From the NCBI GenBank assembly GCA_016716325.1, contig JADJWO010000001.1:1612001-1676000 (forward strand): 64,000 nucleotides of DNA, read 5' to 3'. Position 1 is the stretch's first letter; each line of letters opens with the position of its first letter. This document shows, piece by piece, positions 39,774-48,295 of the stretch. This DNA comes from Nitrosomonadales bacterium (GTDB lineage: Bacteria > Pseudomonadota > Gammaproteobacteria > Burkholderiales > Gallionellaceae). The notes under the pieces were generated by a model. The model was not told where the DNA came from. It did not search any database and saw nothing but the letters and a program-made list of their open reading frames with translations. A program made the position numbers and the translations under genes.

Positions 39774-41864
39774 TCATTGCGGGATCGCCTTTACCGGAGA
39801 ACTGGCGATCAGTTTGAGCAGTTCGGTCTGGGCGCATTTCCGCAAGGCGGGCTTGGCACTCTTGAGGTGGTAACGTCCGTCGCCGTCCATTTCCCACGCC
39901 TGGGAATTGTCGCGCAGGTAGGTCTTGAGCCCCTCGTCGATCACGCGCTTCTTGAGCTTCGCGTCGAGTATCGGGAAGCAGACCTCGATACGGCGGAAGA
40001 AGTTGCGATCCATCCAGTCCGCGCTGGCCAGATAGACATCGTGCTTCAGCTCGTTGCGGAAATAGAAGATGCGCGTGTGTTCGAGGAAGCGGCCGATGAT
40101 CGAGCGCACGCGGATATTCTCGGACAGGCCGGGCACGCCGGGGCGCAGCGCGCACACGCCGCGCACGATCAGGTCCACCTTGACGCCCGCCTGCGAGGCT
40201 TCATACAGCGCGGTGATGGTTTCCGGTTCCAGCAGCGCGTTCATCTTGGCGATGATGTGCGCCCGCTTGCCCGCCCTGGCCAGCGCAGTCTCGTTCCGGA
40301 TCGAACGCAGTACCTCGCTGTGCAGCGAGAACGGCGACTGCCACAGGTGATTGAGCTTGCGCGCCTTGCCCAGGCTGGTGAGCTGGCTGAACACCTCGTT
40401 CGCGTCGGCGCAGACCTCGTCGTTGCCGGTGAACAGGCCGAAGTCCGTGTATAGCCGCGCGGTGCGCGGATGGTAGTTGCCGGTACCCAGATGCACATAG
40501 CGGCGCAGCCTGCCGTCCTCGCGGCGCACCACCATCAGCATCTTGGCGTGGGTCTTGTGGCCGACCACGCCGTACACCACATGCGCGCCCACCTCCTCCA
40601 GACGCGTCGCCCAACTGATGTTGGCTTCCTCGTCGAAGCGCGCCAGCAACTCCACGACCACGGTCACTTCCTTGCCGCGCTTGGCTGCGGCGATCAGCGC
40701 CTCCATCAGTTCAGAATCCGTCCCGGTGCGGTACACGGTCTGCTTGATCGCCACCACGTTCGGGTCGCTGGAGGCCTGCTGGATGAAGTTGATCACCGGC
40801 TTGAACGACTGGTAAGGATGGTGCAACAGCACATCGCCCTTGCGGATCACCTTGAACATGTTCTCGCCCTTCTTGCGCAGCACGGGCGGGACGCTGGGTA
40901 CGAAGGCGGGGAATTTCAGGTCGTCGCGCGCGACCTGGTCCGGGATGCCCATCAATCGCACCAGGTTCACCGGGCCATGCACCCGGTACAGGTCCTCTGC
41001 GTTCAGGTTGAATTCCTTGAGCAACAGTTCGGCGATCTGCGGCGGGCAGGTGTCGGCGATCTCCAGGCGCACCGCGTCGCCGAAATGGCGCTGCGGCAAT
41101 CCGCCCTGCAGGCTGATGCGCAGGTTCTTGACCTCTTCCTCGTCGACGAACAGATTGCTGTTGCGCGTCACGCGGAACTGGTAGCAGCCCAGCACTTCCA
41201 TGCCGGCGAACAGTTCGCCGACATGCGCGTGCAGGATGGAGGAAAGGAACACGAAGCCGTGCGCGCAGCCGCTCACCTCCGGCGGCATCGGGATGCAGCG
41301 CGGCAGCACGCGCGGCGCCTGCACGATGGCGCGCGCCGAGTTGCGCCCGAACGCGTCCTTGCCCTGCAATTCCACGGCGAAGTTCAGGCTCTTGTTGAGC
41401 ACGCGCGGGAACGGGTGGGCGGGATCGAGCCCGATGGGCGTCAGCACCGGGATGACCTCGCGAAAGAAAAAGTCCTTCACCCATGCGCGCTGCGCCTCGT
41501 TCCAGTGGGTGCGGCGCAGGAACTTGATGTCATGCTGCGCGAGCGCGGGCGTGATGTCCTTGTTGAACAACTGGTACTGGCGCTCGATCATCCGGTGCGC
41601 CTGATCGCGTACCAGTTCGAGCGTCTGTTTTGCCGTCATGCCGTCCGCGCCGGTGGCGATGCCGCCCAGCCGGATCTGTTCCTTCAGGCCGGCCACGCGT
41701 ATCTCGAAGAACTCGTCGAGATTGCTGCTGACGATGCACAGGTATTTCAGCCGTTCCAGCAGCGGGACGCTCTGGTCTTCGGCCTGGGCGAGCACGCGCC
41801 TGTTGAACTCGAGTTGGCCGACCTCGCGGTTGAGGAATTGTTGCGGGACGAATTTTTTCGACAC
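39774..41864 (-). CDS. ppk1: polyphosphate kinase 1
   Basis: The 696-residue enzyme builds polyphosphate from ATP. It has the N domain (SSNLDEFFEIRVAGLKEQI), head domain, and catalytic C domains with the phosphohistidine region GVVGHKTHAKMLMVVR, YVHLGTGNYHPRTARLYTD and RKLNHLWQSPFSLHSEV. The start is probably GTG 41864 (MSKKFVPQQFLNREV), since no ATG fits the family N terminus. It follows yggX by 11 bp, so the two are likely co-transcribed. Confidence 0.94.
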   Translation of the reverse strand: MSKKFVPQQFLNREVGQLEFNRRVLAQAEDQSVPLLERLKYLCIVSSNLDEFFEIRVAGLKEQIRLGGIATGADGMTAKQTLELVRDQAHRMIERQYQLFNKDITPALAQHDIKFLRRTHWNEAQRAWVKDFFFREVIPVLTPIGLDPAHPFPRVLNKSLNFAVELQGKDAFGRNSARAIVQAPRVLPRCIPMPPEVSGCAHGFVFLSSILHAHVGELFAGMEVLGCYQFRVTRNSNLFVDEEEVKNLRISLQGGLPQRHFGDAVRLEIADTCPPQIAELLLKEFNLNAEDLYRVHGPVNLVRLMGIPDQVARDDLKFPAFVPSVPPVLRKKGENMFKVIRKGDVLLHHPYQSFKPVINFIQQASSDPNVVAIKQTVYRTGTDSELMEALIAAAKRGKEVTVVVELLARFDEEANISWATRLEEVGAHVVYGVVGHKTHAKMLMVVRREDGRLRRYVHLGTGNYHPRTARLYTDFGLFTGNDEVCADANEVFSQLTSLGKARKLNHLWQSPFSLHSEVLRSIRNETALARAGKRAHIIAKMNALLEPETITALYEASQAGVKVDLIVRGVCALRPGVPGLSENIRVRSIIGRFLEHTRIFYFRNELKHDVYLASADWMDRNFFRRIEVCFPILDAKLKKRVIDEGLKTYLRDNSQAWEMDGDGRYHLKSAKPALRKCAQTELLKLIASSPVKAIPQ

Positions 41865-41875
41865 GAAGCGGCCTG

Positions 41876-42148
41876 TCAGTTTTTGGGCGGGACGTAGCCT
41901 TCGGGCATCTGTGTGCCCGCGCCGAAGAAATAGTTCTCCATCTGCGTGGCGAGATACTTGCGCGCCTGCGCGTCGGCCAGATTGAGCCGGTTCTCGTTCA
42001 CCAGCATGGTCTGGAAACGTATCCAGCCCTGCCAGGCCTCCTTGGAAACGTTGTCGAATATCCGTTGGCCCAACGGACCGGGATAGGTCGGACGCTCCAG
42101 CCCTTCGGCCTCGCGCCCCAGTTTCACGCACTGCACCATTCTTGTCAT
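41876..42148 (-). CDS. yggX: oxidative damage protection / Fe(II) trafficking protein YggX
   Basis: The 90-residue protein is the exact family size. It has [20 protein letters not shown] (the conserved cysteine), YPGPLGQRI and the C-terminal [16 protein letters not shown]. YggX limits oxidative damage to iron-sulphur clusters and may move Fe(II). ATG 42148 is chosen on family alignment over an upstream in-frame start. Confidence 0.95.
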   Translation of the reverse strand: MTRMVQCVKLGREAEGLERPTYPGPLGQRIFDNVSKEAWQGWIRFQTMLVNENRLNLADAQARKYLATQMENYFFGAGTQMPEGYVPPKN

Positions 42149-42318
42149 GTCGTATCTCTCCGGGTCGAACTTTCTGTTCCGCAATTATGACACCGCGCCG
42201 GTATTTTTGCGCGCATCGGTCCGCAAGCCTGCAAACATGCGGGTGCGACAATATGCCGCATTCCCGCGGAAGCGCATTGCACCGATAATCGCCGCGCATT
42301 TTTCAGGGAGATCAGGCA

Positions 42319-44523
42319 ATGCAATTCAAACGGATTACTTTATATGTCGCACTGGCCGTCGCGCCGAACGCTTTCGCCGCGGAGACGGCGACCATGCCGG
42401 AAGTCAGCGTAACGGCGGAAAGGTTGCAGCCGCTGCCGTCGTTGAACAATGTCGGTCTGGACCGGGACGCGCTGGACCGCCAGCGGACGGTCACCAGCGA
42501 TACCGCCGGCCTGCTCGACGGGCAGCCGGGCGTCAGCCTGTACCGTGCGGGCGGCGTATCCAGCCTGCCGGTGATACGCGGCATGGCGGACGACCGTGTG
42601 CGCGTGAAGGTCGACGGCATGGACATCATCTCGGCCTGCGCCAATCACATGAACCCGCCGCTGTCGTACATCGATCCCGCCAACGTTGCCAGTGTCGAGG
42701 TGATGGCGGGGATCGCCCCGGTCAGCGTCGGCGGCGACAGCATCGCGGGCACGATACAGGTGGATTCCGCCGCGCCCGAATTCGCGCGGGACGGCGCCAC
42801 GCTATTGAAGGGACAGGCCGGCGCGTTCTATCGCAGCAACAATGCGGCGCAGGGCGCCAACCTGTCGGCGACCATCGCCAGCGACATGCTGTCGGTGCGC
42901 TATACCGGCTCCACGGTCAGCGCGAAGAACTACCGGGCGGCAAGCGCGTTCAAGGCGCCCGCCACGATCACCGGCTCGCTGACCAACGCCACCGTGGCAG
43001 GCGACGAGGTCGGCTCTTCCAGCTACCAGTCGGACAATCACCAGCTTGCGCTGGGGCTGCGCCGCGACAACCATCTGGTCGAACTCAAGCTCGGCTTGCA
43101 GAACATCCCGTACCAGGGCTTTCCCAACCAGCGCATGGACATGACCGGCAACGACAGCCAGCAATTCAACCTGAGCTATCGGGGCCAGTACGATTGGGGC
43201 GGACTGGTCGCGCGCGCCTACAGCGAACAGACCCGGCACAGCATGCAATTCCTCGGCGACAAGACCTATTGGTACGGCGCATTGCTTAACGTACCCGGCA
43301 TGCCGATGGACACCGACGGCAGGAACACCGGTGCGACCGTCAAGGCCGACATCGTCCTGTCCGAGCGCGACATCGTGCGCACCGGGATCGAGTACCAGCA
43401 ATACCGGCTGAACGACTGGTGGGATCCTTCCCCGCCCTCGCCGATGATGTCGCCCAACACCTTCTGGAACATCAACAACGGCCAGCGCGACCGCACCGAC
43501 ATCTTCGCCGAATGGGAAGCGCGCTGGAACCCGCAATGGGTGTCGCAACTGGGCGCCCGTTATGGCAACGTGAAGATGGATACCGGCAACGTGCAGGGTT
43601 ACGGCGCAGCCTACAATGCCGCCGCCACCGCGTTCAACGCGAAGAATCGCCAGCGCAGCGACAACAACCTCGACCTCACCGCGCTGGCGCGTTACACGCC
43701 GAGCGAGGGCGCCAGCTTCGAAGCGGGTTACGCGATGAAGAACCGCTCGCCCAACCTGTACGAACGTTTCGCATGGTCCAACACCAACACCATGGTGATG
43801 AACATGAACAACTGGTACGGCGACGGCAACGGCTATGTCGGCAACCTCAACCTCAAGCCCGAGACCGCGCACACCCTGAGCGCCTCCGCCGAATGGCGCG
43901 ACGCGTCGCAGGGAGGCTGGGAACTGAAGGTGTCGCCCTACTACACCCGCGTGCAGAACTACATCGACGCGGCCACCTGCGCATCGGTCGGCATCGTCTG
44001 CCCGGCGCGGACGGACGGCTTCCTCAACCTCACGCTGTCCAACCAGAGCGCGCGGCTGTATGGCGCGGACCTTTCCGGCAAGCTGGCGATCTCCAAAGGC
44101 GGCGCATACGGCGACTTCGACGCCAGCGGCGTGCTGAGCTACGTGAACGGCAAGAACCTCACCACCGGCGACAACCTCTACAACATCATGCCGCTCAACG
44201 CCAAACTGGCCGTCGAGCAGCGCATGGGCGGCTGGACCAACACGCTGGAAGCGCGTCTGGTCGACAGCAAGACGCAAGTGCAGGCGGCGCGCAAGGAACT
44301 GGCGACCGGCGGCTACGGGCTGGTCAACCTGCGCGGCAGCTACGAGTGGAAACAGGTGCGCTTCGACCTGGGTGTGGAGAACCTGCTCGACAAGTACTAC
44401 CTCGATCCGCTGGGCGGCGCCTATGTCGGTCAGGGGGCGACCATGGGAACCGGCGTGGCTTACGGCACCGGCGTCCCCGGCATGGGGCGCTCGTTCAACG
44501 CGGGCGTGACTGTGAAGTTCTAA
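42319..44523 (+). CDS. TonB-dependent outer-membrane receptor, OprC/copper-receptor-like
   Basis: The 734-residue protein has a signal peptide (ending NAFAAET), a plug domain (TSDTAGLLDGQPGVSLYRAG, SSLPVIRGMADDRVRVKVDG) and a 22-strand barrel ending in VTVKF. The plug motif DIISACANHMNPPLSYIDP is typical of OprC-like receptors. Met-rich loops (NTMVMNMNNW, SPMMSPNTFW) would suit copper or another soft metal. The TonB box region MPEVSVTAE is present. No metal regulator is adjacent, so the substrate is inferred from family only. Confidence 0.85.
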   Translation: MQFKRITLYVALAVAPNAFAAETATMPEVSVTAERLQPLPSLNNVGLDRDALDRQRTVTSDTAGLLDGQPGVSLYRAGGVSSLPVIRGMADDRVRVKVDGMDIISACANHMNPPLSYIDPANVASVEVMAGIAPVSVGGDSIAGTIQVDSAAPEFARDGATLLKGQAGAFYRSNNAAQGANLSATIASDMLSVRYTGSTVSAKNYRAASAFKAPATITGSLTNATVAGDEVGSSSYQSDNHQLALGLRRDNHLVELKLGLQNIPYQGFPNQRMDMTGNDSQQFNLSYRGQYDWGGLVARAYSEQTRHSMQFLGDKTYWYGALLNVPGMPMDTDGRNTGATVKADIVLSERDIVRTGIEYQQYRLNDWWDPSPPSPMMSPNTFWNINNGQRDRTDIFAEWEARWNPQWVSQLGARYGNVKMDTGNVQGYGAAYNAAATAFNAKNRQRSDNNLDLTALARYTPSEGASFEAGYAMKNRSPNLYERFAWSNTNTMVMNMNNWYGDGNGYVGNLNLKPETAHTLSASAEWRDASQGGWELKVSPYYTRVQNYIDAATCASVGIVCPARTDGFLNLTLSNQSARLYGADLSGKLAISKGGAYGDFDASGVLSYVNGKNLTTGDNLYNIMPLNAKLAVEQRMGGWTNTLEARLVDSKTQVQAARKELATGGYGLVNLRGSYEWKQVRFDLGVENLLDKYYLDPLGGAYVGQGATMGTGVAYGTGVPGMGRSFNAGVTVKF

Positions 44524-44534
44524 AGCAAGCTGCT

Positions 44535-44659
44535 GTCATTCCCGCGCAAGCGGGAATCCAGCAAGACAACAATTCCGCGTAGCGGACAAAGCCAAGGGGT
44601 TTTGTCCGCTGCGCGGAAACATTTTCAATCGACTGGATTCCCGCTTGCGCGGGAATGAC
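44535..44659. repeat. palindromic repeat E1, full copy after the TonB receptor gene
   Basis: A 125-bp element with perfect 27-bp ends (GTCATTCCCGCGCAAGCGGG at the left). Compared with the copy at 29225, the end hairpin loop changes from GAAA to GCAA, and the other end changes to match (TTTC to TTGC). Inner arms CCGCGTAGCGGACAAA and TTTGTCCGCTGCGCGG pair with one mismatch. A decayed extra arm lies at about 44684-44720. Confidence 0.9.
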
Positions 44660-44729
44660 GGGGTTTCGGGGGCTTCCCGGAGCTGTCGTTCGTGGATTCG
44701 CGTCCGCTCGGGAATGACGGGCCGGCGAA

Positions 44730-45557
44730 TTAACCCGCCGACCAGTTCACCAAACCGCTGTAGGCCGTGCCCAGCACGATCAGGCCGAACACGATGCGGT
44801 ACCACGCGAACACTGTGAAATCGTGGTGGCTGATGAAGCGCAGCAGCCAGCGCACGCACAGGAACGCGCTGATGAAGGAAGTGATGCCGCCCACCGCGAA
44901 CATGCCCAGATCCTCCGCGCTGAACAGCGCGCGATATTTCACCATCTCGTAGACCGTCGCGGCGAACAGCGTCGGGATCGCGAGGAAGAACGAGAACTCC
45001 GTCGCCGCCTTGCGGCTCAATCCGAAGAACAATCCGCCGATGATCGTCGCGCCGGAGCGCGACGTGCCGGGGATCAATGCGAAAGCCTGCGCGCAACCCA
45101 CCTTCAGCGCATCCTTCCAGCCCATGTCGTCCACCGACTCCACGGTGATCCGGTGGTCGCGCTTCTCCGCCCACAGGATGAACAGGCCGCCGACGATGAG
45201 CGCGATCGCGACCGGCACCGGCGCGAACAAGTGTGCCTTGATCGCATTCGCGAACAGCAGCCCCAGCACCGCGGCCGGCATGAACGCGATGACGAGGTTG
45301 AGCGTGAAGCGTTGCGCGGCTTCCTGCTTTTGCGCCAATCCGCCGAACACCGACGCGATCTTCGCGCGGTATTCCCAGCACACCGCCAGGATCGCGCCGA
45401 ACTGGATCACGATCTCGAACACCTTGCCCTTCTCGTCGTTGAAGTTCAGCAGGTCGCCGGCAAGGATCAGATGCCCGGTGGACGAGATCGGCAGGAATTC
45501 GGTGAGTCCCTCGACCACGCCGAGGATGGCGGCTTTGAGTAGTAATACGATGTCCAT
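44730..45557 (-). CDS. uppP: undecaprenyl-diphosphatase UppP (BacA)
   Basis: The 275-residue membrane protein recycles undecaprenyl pyrophosphate for cell-wall synthesis. It has [17 protein letters not shown] with the catalytic glutamates and [15 protein letters not shown], plus about eight helices. ATG 45557 ([12 protein letters not shown]) fits the family. An in-frame ATG at 45569 sits inside the repeat just upstream. Repeat E1 lies 8 bp before the start, so the original ribosome-binding region may have been replaced. Confidence 0.95.
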   Translation of the reverse strand: MDIVLLLKAAILGVVEGLTEFLPISSTGHLILAGDLLNFNDEKGKVFEIVIQFGAILAVCWEYRAKIASVFGGLAQKQEAAQRFTLNLVIAFMPAAVLGLLFANAIKAHLFAPVPVAIALIVGGLFILWAEKRDHRITVESVDDMGWKDALKVGCAQAFALIPGTSRSGATIIGGLFFGLSRKAATEFSFFLAIPTLFAATVYEMVKYRALFSAEDLGMFAVGGITSFISAFLCVRWLLRFISHHDFTVFAWYRIVFGLIVLGTAYSGLVNWSAG

Positions 45558-45564
45558 AAAGTGC

Positions 45565-45591
45565 GTCATTCCCGCGAAGGCGGGAATCCAG
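45565..45591. repeat. palindromic repeat E1, single arm at the uppP 5' end
   Basis: One 27-bp arm (GTCATTCCCGCGAAGGCGGG and onward) without its partner, directly upstream of uppP. It forms a hairpin with GCGAAGGC at the turn. Confidence 0.8.
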
Positions 45592-45626
45592 TGATAAAAA
45601 GTTTTTCAATATTCCCGCCAACACAC

Positions 45627-45720
45627 CATCCCCTCTTCCTTGCAGGGAGATAACCAGCGACTTGCCCGCTTGCGGGCTTAGTCGAATGGCTGGTAGTCCC
45701 ATCAGGGCCAGGGAGAGGGT
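45627..45720. repeat. dispersed repeat E2, related to the insertion in metH
   Basis: The region starts CCATCCCCTCTTCCTTGCAG and ends GGGCCAGGGAGAGGGT. Inside, ACCAGC pairs with GCTGGT and GCCCGC with GCGGGC. Its TCCCCTC...CCTTGCAGGG core matches the second metH insertion at about 4495-4520. Together with the E1 copies it fills the 304-bp gap 45570-45873, which holds no gene. Confidence 0.65.
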
Positions 45721-45749
45721 AGAAACCCTGAGGATGCGCTGATCAAGTC

Positions 45750-45816
45750 GTCATTCCCGCGAAAGCGGGAATCCAGCTTGTTGATTTAACCGGGTTCCCG
45801 CTTTCGCGGGAACGAC
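45750..45816. repeat. palindromic repeat E1, short copy
   Basis: A 67-bp copy keeping both end hairpins (GTCATTCCCGCGAAAGCGGG and CCCGCTTTCGCGGGAACGAC) but lacking the inner palindrome. The right arm carries small differences. Confidence 0.85.
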
Positions 45817-45873
45817 AAAACCATACTTGTTCAGTGCATCCATAAGTTTAAAAGGCTGTGGATTATACCCGCC

Positions 45874-46083
45874 TCAACCGGCCGATTGCTCCCAGCGCTC
45901 CAGCGCGATACGCCGGTTCACCGCCCTCCTCTCCTCCTCGTTCATCTCCACCCAGCGCGTGATCTCGTCGAACGTGCGCAGGCAACTGCGGCAAACATCG
46001 TCGCCCAGCGCGGTCGTGCAATGACCGGTGCAGGGCGTGGCGGCAGAGATCTCAAGATGGGAAATAGCGGAGTGCGAGGGCAT
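45874..46083 (-). CDS. DUF1289 family Cys-rich protein
   Basis: The 69-residue protein has the DUF1289 pattern: CTGHCTTALGDDVCRSCLRT with four cysteines, then FDEITRWVEMNEEERRAVNR and IALERW. It is a small probable zinc or metal-binding protein of unknown function. ATG 46083 is chosen so that it begins shortly before the motif. The YkgJ-like gene ends 8 bp upstream, so they share a transcript. Confidence 0.88.
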   Translation of the reverse strand: MPSHSAISHLEISAATPCTGHCTTALGDDVCRSCLRTFDEITRWVEMNEEERRAVNRRIALERWEQSAG

Positions 46084-46090
46084 GCCGCGA

Positions 46091-46351
46091 TTATACCGAC
46101 GGCCTGGTCGCGCGTTCCAAACGCGCCAGCCACGCCAGCGCCGCCTCGCGCGAATCGCCACACATCTCCGCCGAAGGCTGCAACGTGGCACAGAAAGAAG
46201 GGCGCTCGGGACGGCCAAATATCGCACAACGGTCGTCATCCGTCAGCTGAACACAGCGCACCCCGGCGGGCTTGCCATCCGGCATGCCGGGGATGGGAGA
46301 GGTGATCGAGGGCGCGATGCAGCAGGCGGCGCAGGAGGGGCGGCAGTTCAT
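46091..46351 (-). CDS. YkgJ-family cysteine cluster protein
   Basis: The 86-residue protein has [20 protein letters not shown] at the N terminus, [20 protein letters not shown] in the middle and [13 protein letters not shown], the cysteine cluster of YkgJ/UPF0153 proteins that probably bind zinc or an Fe-S centre. It precedes the DUF1289 gene on the same strand. Function is unknown. Confidence 0.88.
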   Translation of the reverse strand: MNCRPSCAACCIAPSITSPIPGMPDGKPAGVRCVQLTDDDRCAIFGRPERPSFCATLQPSAEMCGDSREAALAWLARLERATRPSV

Positions 46352-46437
46352 GGGGCGCGATTATATCTGTGCCTGTTACATGCGCGGAATTAAGTCCTGC
46401 CATTCAAAAGGTAATTCGGCAGAACGTATAAACAATG

Positions 46438-46466
46438 TTGACACTCCATAAGTACCCCAATAAACT
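46438..46466 (+). promoter_or_regulatory. sigma-70-type promoter for mazEF
   Basis: A perfect TTGACA -35 box at 46438-46443 is followed after exactly 17 bp by TAAACT at 46461-46466 (four of six against TATAAT). It lies 31 bp upstream of the mazE start. Confidence 0.7.
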
Positions 46467-46496
46467 GCGGCAAATAAATTGTGAAAGGCATTCATC

Positions 46497-46739
46497 ATGG
46501 AAGTCATTGTAAAAAAATGGGGCAACAGCGCGGCGGTGCGCATACCGGCATCCGTCATGGCGGCGGCGCATGTCGCTTTGGAGCAATCGGTCGAAGTGCG
46601 CGAAGAACAGGGACGCATCGTCATCGAGCCGGTACGCCGCAAGATTTACAAGCTGGACGAATTATTGGGCGGAATCACAACCAACAATCAGCACAAGCCC
46701 ATTGATACCGGCGAGCCGGTCGGCAAGGAAGTCTGGTAA
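46497..46739 (+). CDS. mazE: MazE-type antitoxin (AbrB fold)
   Basis: The 80-residue protein has the swapped-hairpin AbrB DNA-binding N terminus (MEVIVKKWGNSAAVRIPASV, then MAAAHVALEQSVEVRE). Its acidic C-terminal tail (LDELLGGITTNN...DTGEPVGKEVW) should wrap the toxin. It neutralises MazF and represses the operon. The stop overlaps the toxin ATG by one base (TAATG). The start is ATG 46497. Confidence 0.92.
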   Translation: MEVIVKKWGNSAAVRIPASVMAAAHVALEQSVEVREEQGRIVIEPVRRKIYKLDELLGGITTNNQHKPIDTGEPVGKEVW

Positions 46740-47077
46740 TGGCGAAGCGCTTCGTGCCGGACGCGGGCGACATCGTCTGGCTCGAATTTTCCCCGCAGGC
46801 CGGGCACGAACAGGCAGGCCACCGACCCGCGCTGGTACTTAGCCCCGCCGCCTACAACGGCAAAACCGGCACCATGCTGTGCTGTCCGATGACCACGCAG
46901 ATCAAAGGCTACCCGTTTGAAGTCATCATCCAGACGAAAAACGTCAGTGGCGCGGTGCTATCCGACCAGGTAAAAAACCTCGACTGGAAAGCACGCAAGG
47001 CCACACCAAAAGGCAAGGCATCTGATGAAGAACTGGATGAGGTGCGGGCAAAGATTGCGACGCTGCTTGGAATGTGA
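46739..47077 (+). CDS. mazF: MazF/PemK-type mRNA interferase toxin
   Basis: The 112-residue protein has DAGDIVWLEFSPQAGHEQAG, HRPALVLSPAAYNGKTG, CCPMTTQIKGYPFEV and LSDQVKNLDWKARKA, all conserved in the MazF/ChpB/PemK fold. It is a sequence-specific endoribonuclease kept in check by MazE. Translation is coupled to mazE. It is full length and looks functional. Confidence 0.93.
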   Translation: MAKRFVPDAGDIVWLEFSPQAGHEQAGHRPALVLSPAAYNGKTGTMLCCPMTTQIKGYPFEVIIQTKNVSGAVLSDQVKNLDWKARKATPKGKASDEELDEVRAKIATLLGM

Positions 47078-47183
47078 TGCCGCCCATCAACTGCAGGGCA
47101 ATCGTTCATGGGCCGCGCTTGATTCAAGGTCCGTCCACTGGCTTAATCTACCCATAGATCAGAGCCAATCAAGGAGCTGAATC

Positions 47184-47441
47184 ATGGCAATGGAAACGAT
47201 ACTGTCCGACCTTTCTGTCAGCATGACGGAATTCAAGAAAAACCCGAACAACGCCCTCCGCGAATCAAACAGGCAAACGGTGGCGGTGCTCAGCCACAAC
47301 AGGCCCGCCTTTTACATAGTGCCGCCGGAACGCTACGAGGCCATGCCGGAAGAACTCGACGACCTGCAACTCGTGCGGCTGGCAAGGGAACGTCTCAAGC
47401 AAAAAGGCCGCGCCATCGAGGTGACTCTGGATGCGCTTTGA
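47184..47441 (+). CDS. orphan Phd/StbD-like antitoxin
   Basis: The 85-residue protein (LSDLSVSMTEFKKNPNNALR, then VAVLSHNRPAFYIVPPERYE) belongs to the Phd/YefM/StbD group of antitoxins. Normally a RelE/StbE toxin gene overlaps or follows; here only a 20-codon stub is present. It may counter a toxin elsewhere, or be a leftover of a broken module. Confidence 0.85.
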   Translation: MAMETILSDLSVSMTEFKKNPNNALRESNRQTVAVLSHNRPAFYIVPPERYEAMPEELDDLQLVRLARERLKQKGRAIEVTLDAL

Positions 47442-47493
47442 AAACCGCATGAGCCATGTGCGTAAATTTGACGTACAATACCTTCATCGGTAA
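47431..47493 (+). pseudogene. possible toxin remnant overlapping the orphan antitoxin
   Basis: ATG 47431 overlaps the antitoxin 3' end in the way StbE/RelE toxins do, but the frame stops after 20 codons (MRFENRMSHVRKFDVQYLHR). It runs directly into the upstream region of the next module. A truncated toxin start is a plausible reading; chance is also possible. Confidence 0.35.
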
Positions 47494-47509
47494 ATCGGGA
47501 GTAACAGCC

Positions 47510-47776
47510 ATGTCAGCAATCACTACCAATGAATCGTCGCGAATCAACTTGCGCACCAGCGCCGATGCCAAAGCCATGATCGAACGCGCCGCCGCGCTGA
47601 TGGGGACGACCGTATCCGGTTTCATGCTGCAGAACGCATACGAGGCAGCACGGCGAGTGGTGTCGGACTACGACACGCTCATGCTCACCCAGCGCGACTT
47701 TGAGGCATTCGCCTCGTCCGTGGAAAAACCGCCCAAACCAAAAGCCGCATTGCGCAAACTCATGGCGCGCAAGTAA
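47510..47776 (+). CDS. tacA: DUF1778 (TacA-like) antitoxin
   Basis: The 88-residue protein has the DUF1778 ribbon-helix-helix start (SSRINLRTSADAKAMIERAA, ALMGTTVSGFMLQNAYEAAR) and a C-terminal toxin-binding tail (TQRDFEAFASSVEKPPKP). It blocks the acetyltransferase toxin encoded 2 bp downstream and represses the operon. A TTGACG at 47468-47473, 17 bp from TAAATC, is a weak candidate promoter. The start is ATG 47510. Confidence 0.9.
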   Translation: MSAITTNESSRINLRTSADAKAMIERAAALMGTTVSGFMLQNAYEAARRVVSDYDTLMLTQRDFEAFASSVEKPPKPKAALRKLMARK

Positions 47777-47778
47777 AC

Positions 47779-48279
47779 GTGGCAGTCATCCAACTGCTCG
47801 GCAAGCAGCACAACCGCAAAGGGTTCGATTGCGGCGACGCCGCGCTGAACGAATTTTTGCAGCGCCAAGCGGGCCAGCAACAACGGCGCGGCTTCGGTAA
47901 AACCTATGTGGCGCTGGCCGATGATGCCGCAACCGTCATTGGCTTCGTCACGGTGAGCGCGGGCCAGATCGCCACGGCATCGCTGCCCGCCCAGTCAAAA
48001 CTGCCGCGCCATCCCGCCCCCATCCTGCGCATCGGCCGCCTGGCGGTAGATGTCCGCCATCAGGGCAAAGGCACCGGCCAAGACTTGCTGGCGTTCGCAT
48101 TGCGCCTTGCGGTGGAATTTTCGCAGCGCGTGGGGCTGTATGCCGTGGTGGTCGATGCCAAACACGACAAGGCCAAAGCGTTTTATACCAAGCTGGGTTT
48201 CATTGCCTGCATCGATAGTCCGCTGGTGCTGTATCTGCCGGTGGCGACGCTGGAGCAGGCTGCGGTGATTGAAAAATGA
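47779..48279 (+). CDS. tacT: GNAT-type (TacT-like) toxin
   Basis: The 166-residue acetyltransferase has FDCGDAALNEFLQRQAGQQQ, TYVALADDAATVIGFVTVSA, ILRIGRLAVDVRHQGKGTGQ (acetyl-CoA loop) and AKHDKAKAFYTKLGF. TacT toxins acetylate aminoacyl groups on charged tRNA and stop translation. It begins at a GTG 2 bp after tacA. Full length. Confidence 0.9.
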   Translation: MAVIQLLGKQHNRKGFDCGDAALNEFLQRQAGQQQRRGFGKTYVALADDAATVIGFVTVSAGQIATASLPAQSKLPRHPAPILRIGRLAVDVRHQGKGTGQDLLAFALRLAVEFSQRVGLYAVVVDAKHDKAKAFYTKLGFIACIDSPLVLYLPVATLEQAAVIEK

Positions 48280-48295
48280 AGATCGGTGACATGAT

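Noticed and set aside
39774..42299. 841-residue version of polyphosphate kinase
   Set aside because: The extra N-terminal part is antisense-frame translation over yggX; the family alignment begins at the GTG at 41864.
42802..44277. 491-codon frame antisense to the TonB receptor
   Set aside because: It is a shadow of a strongly supported receptor gene.
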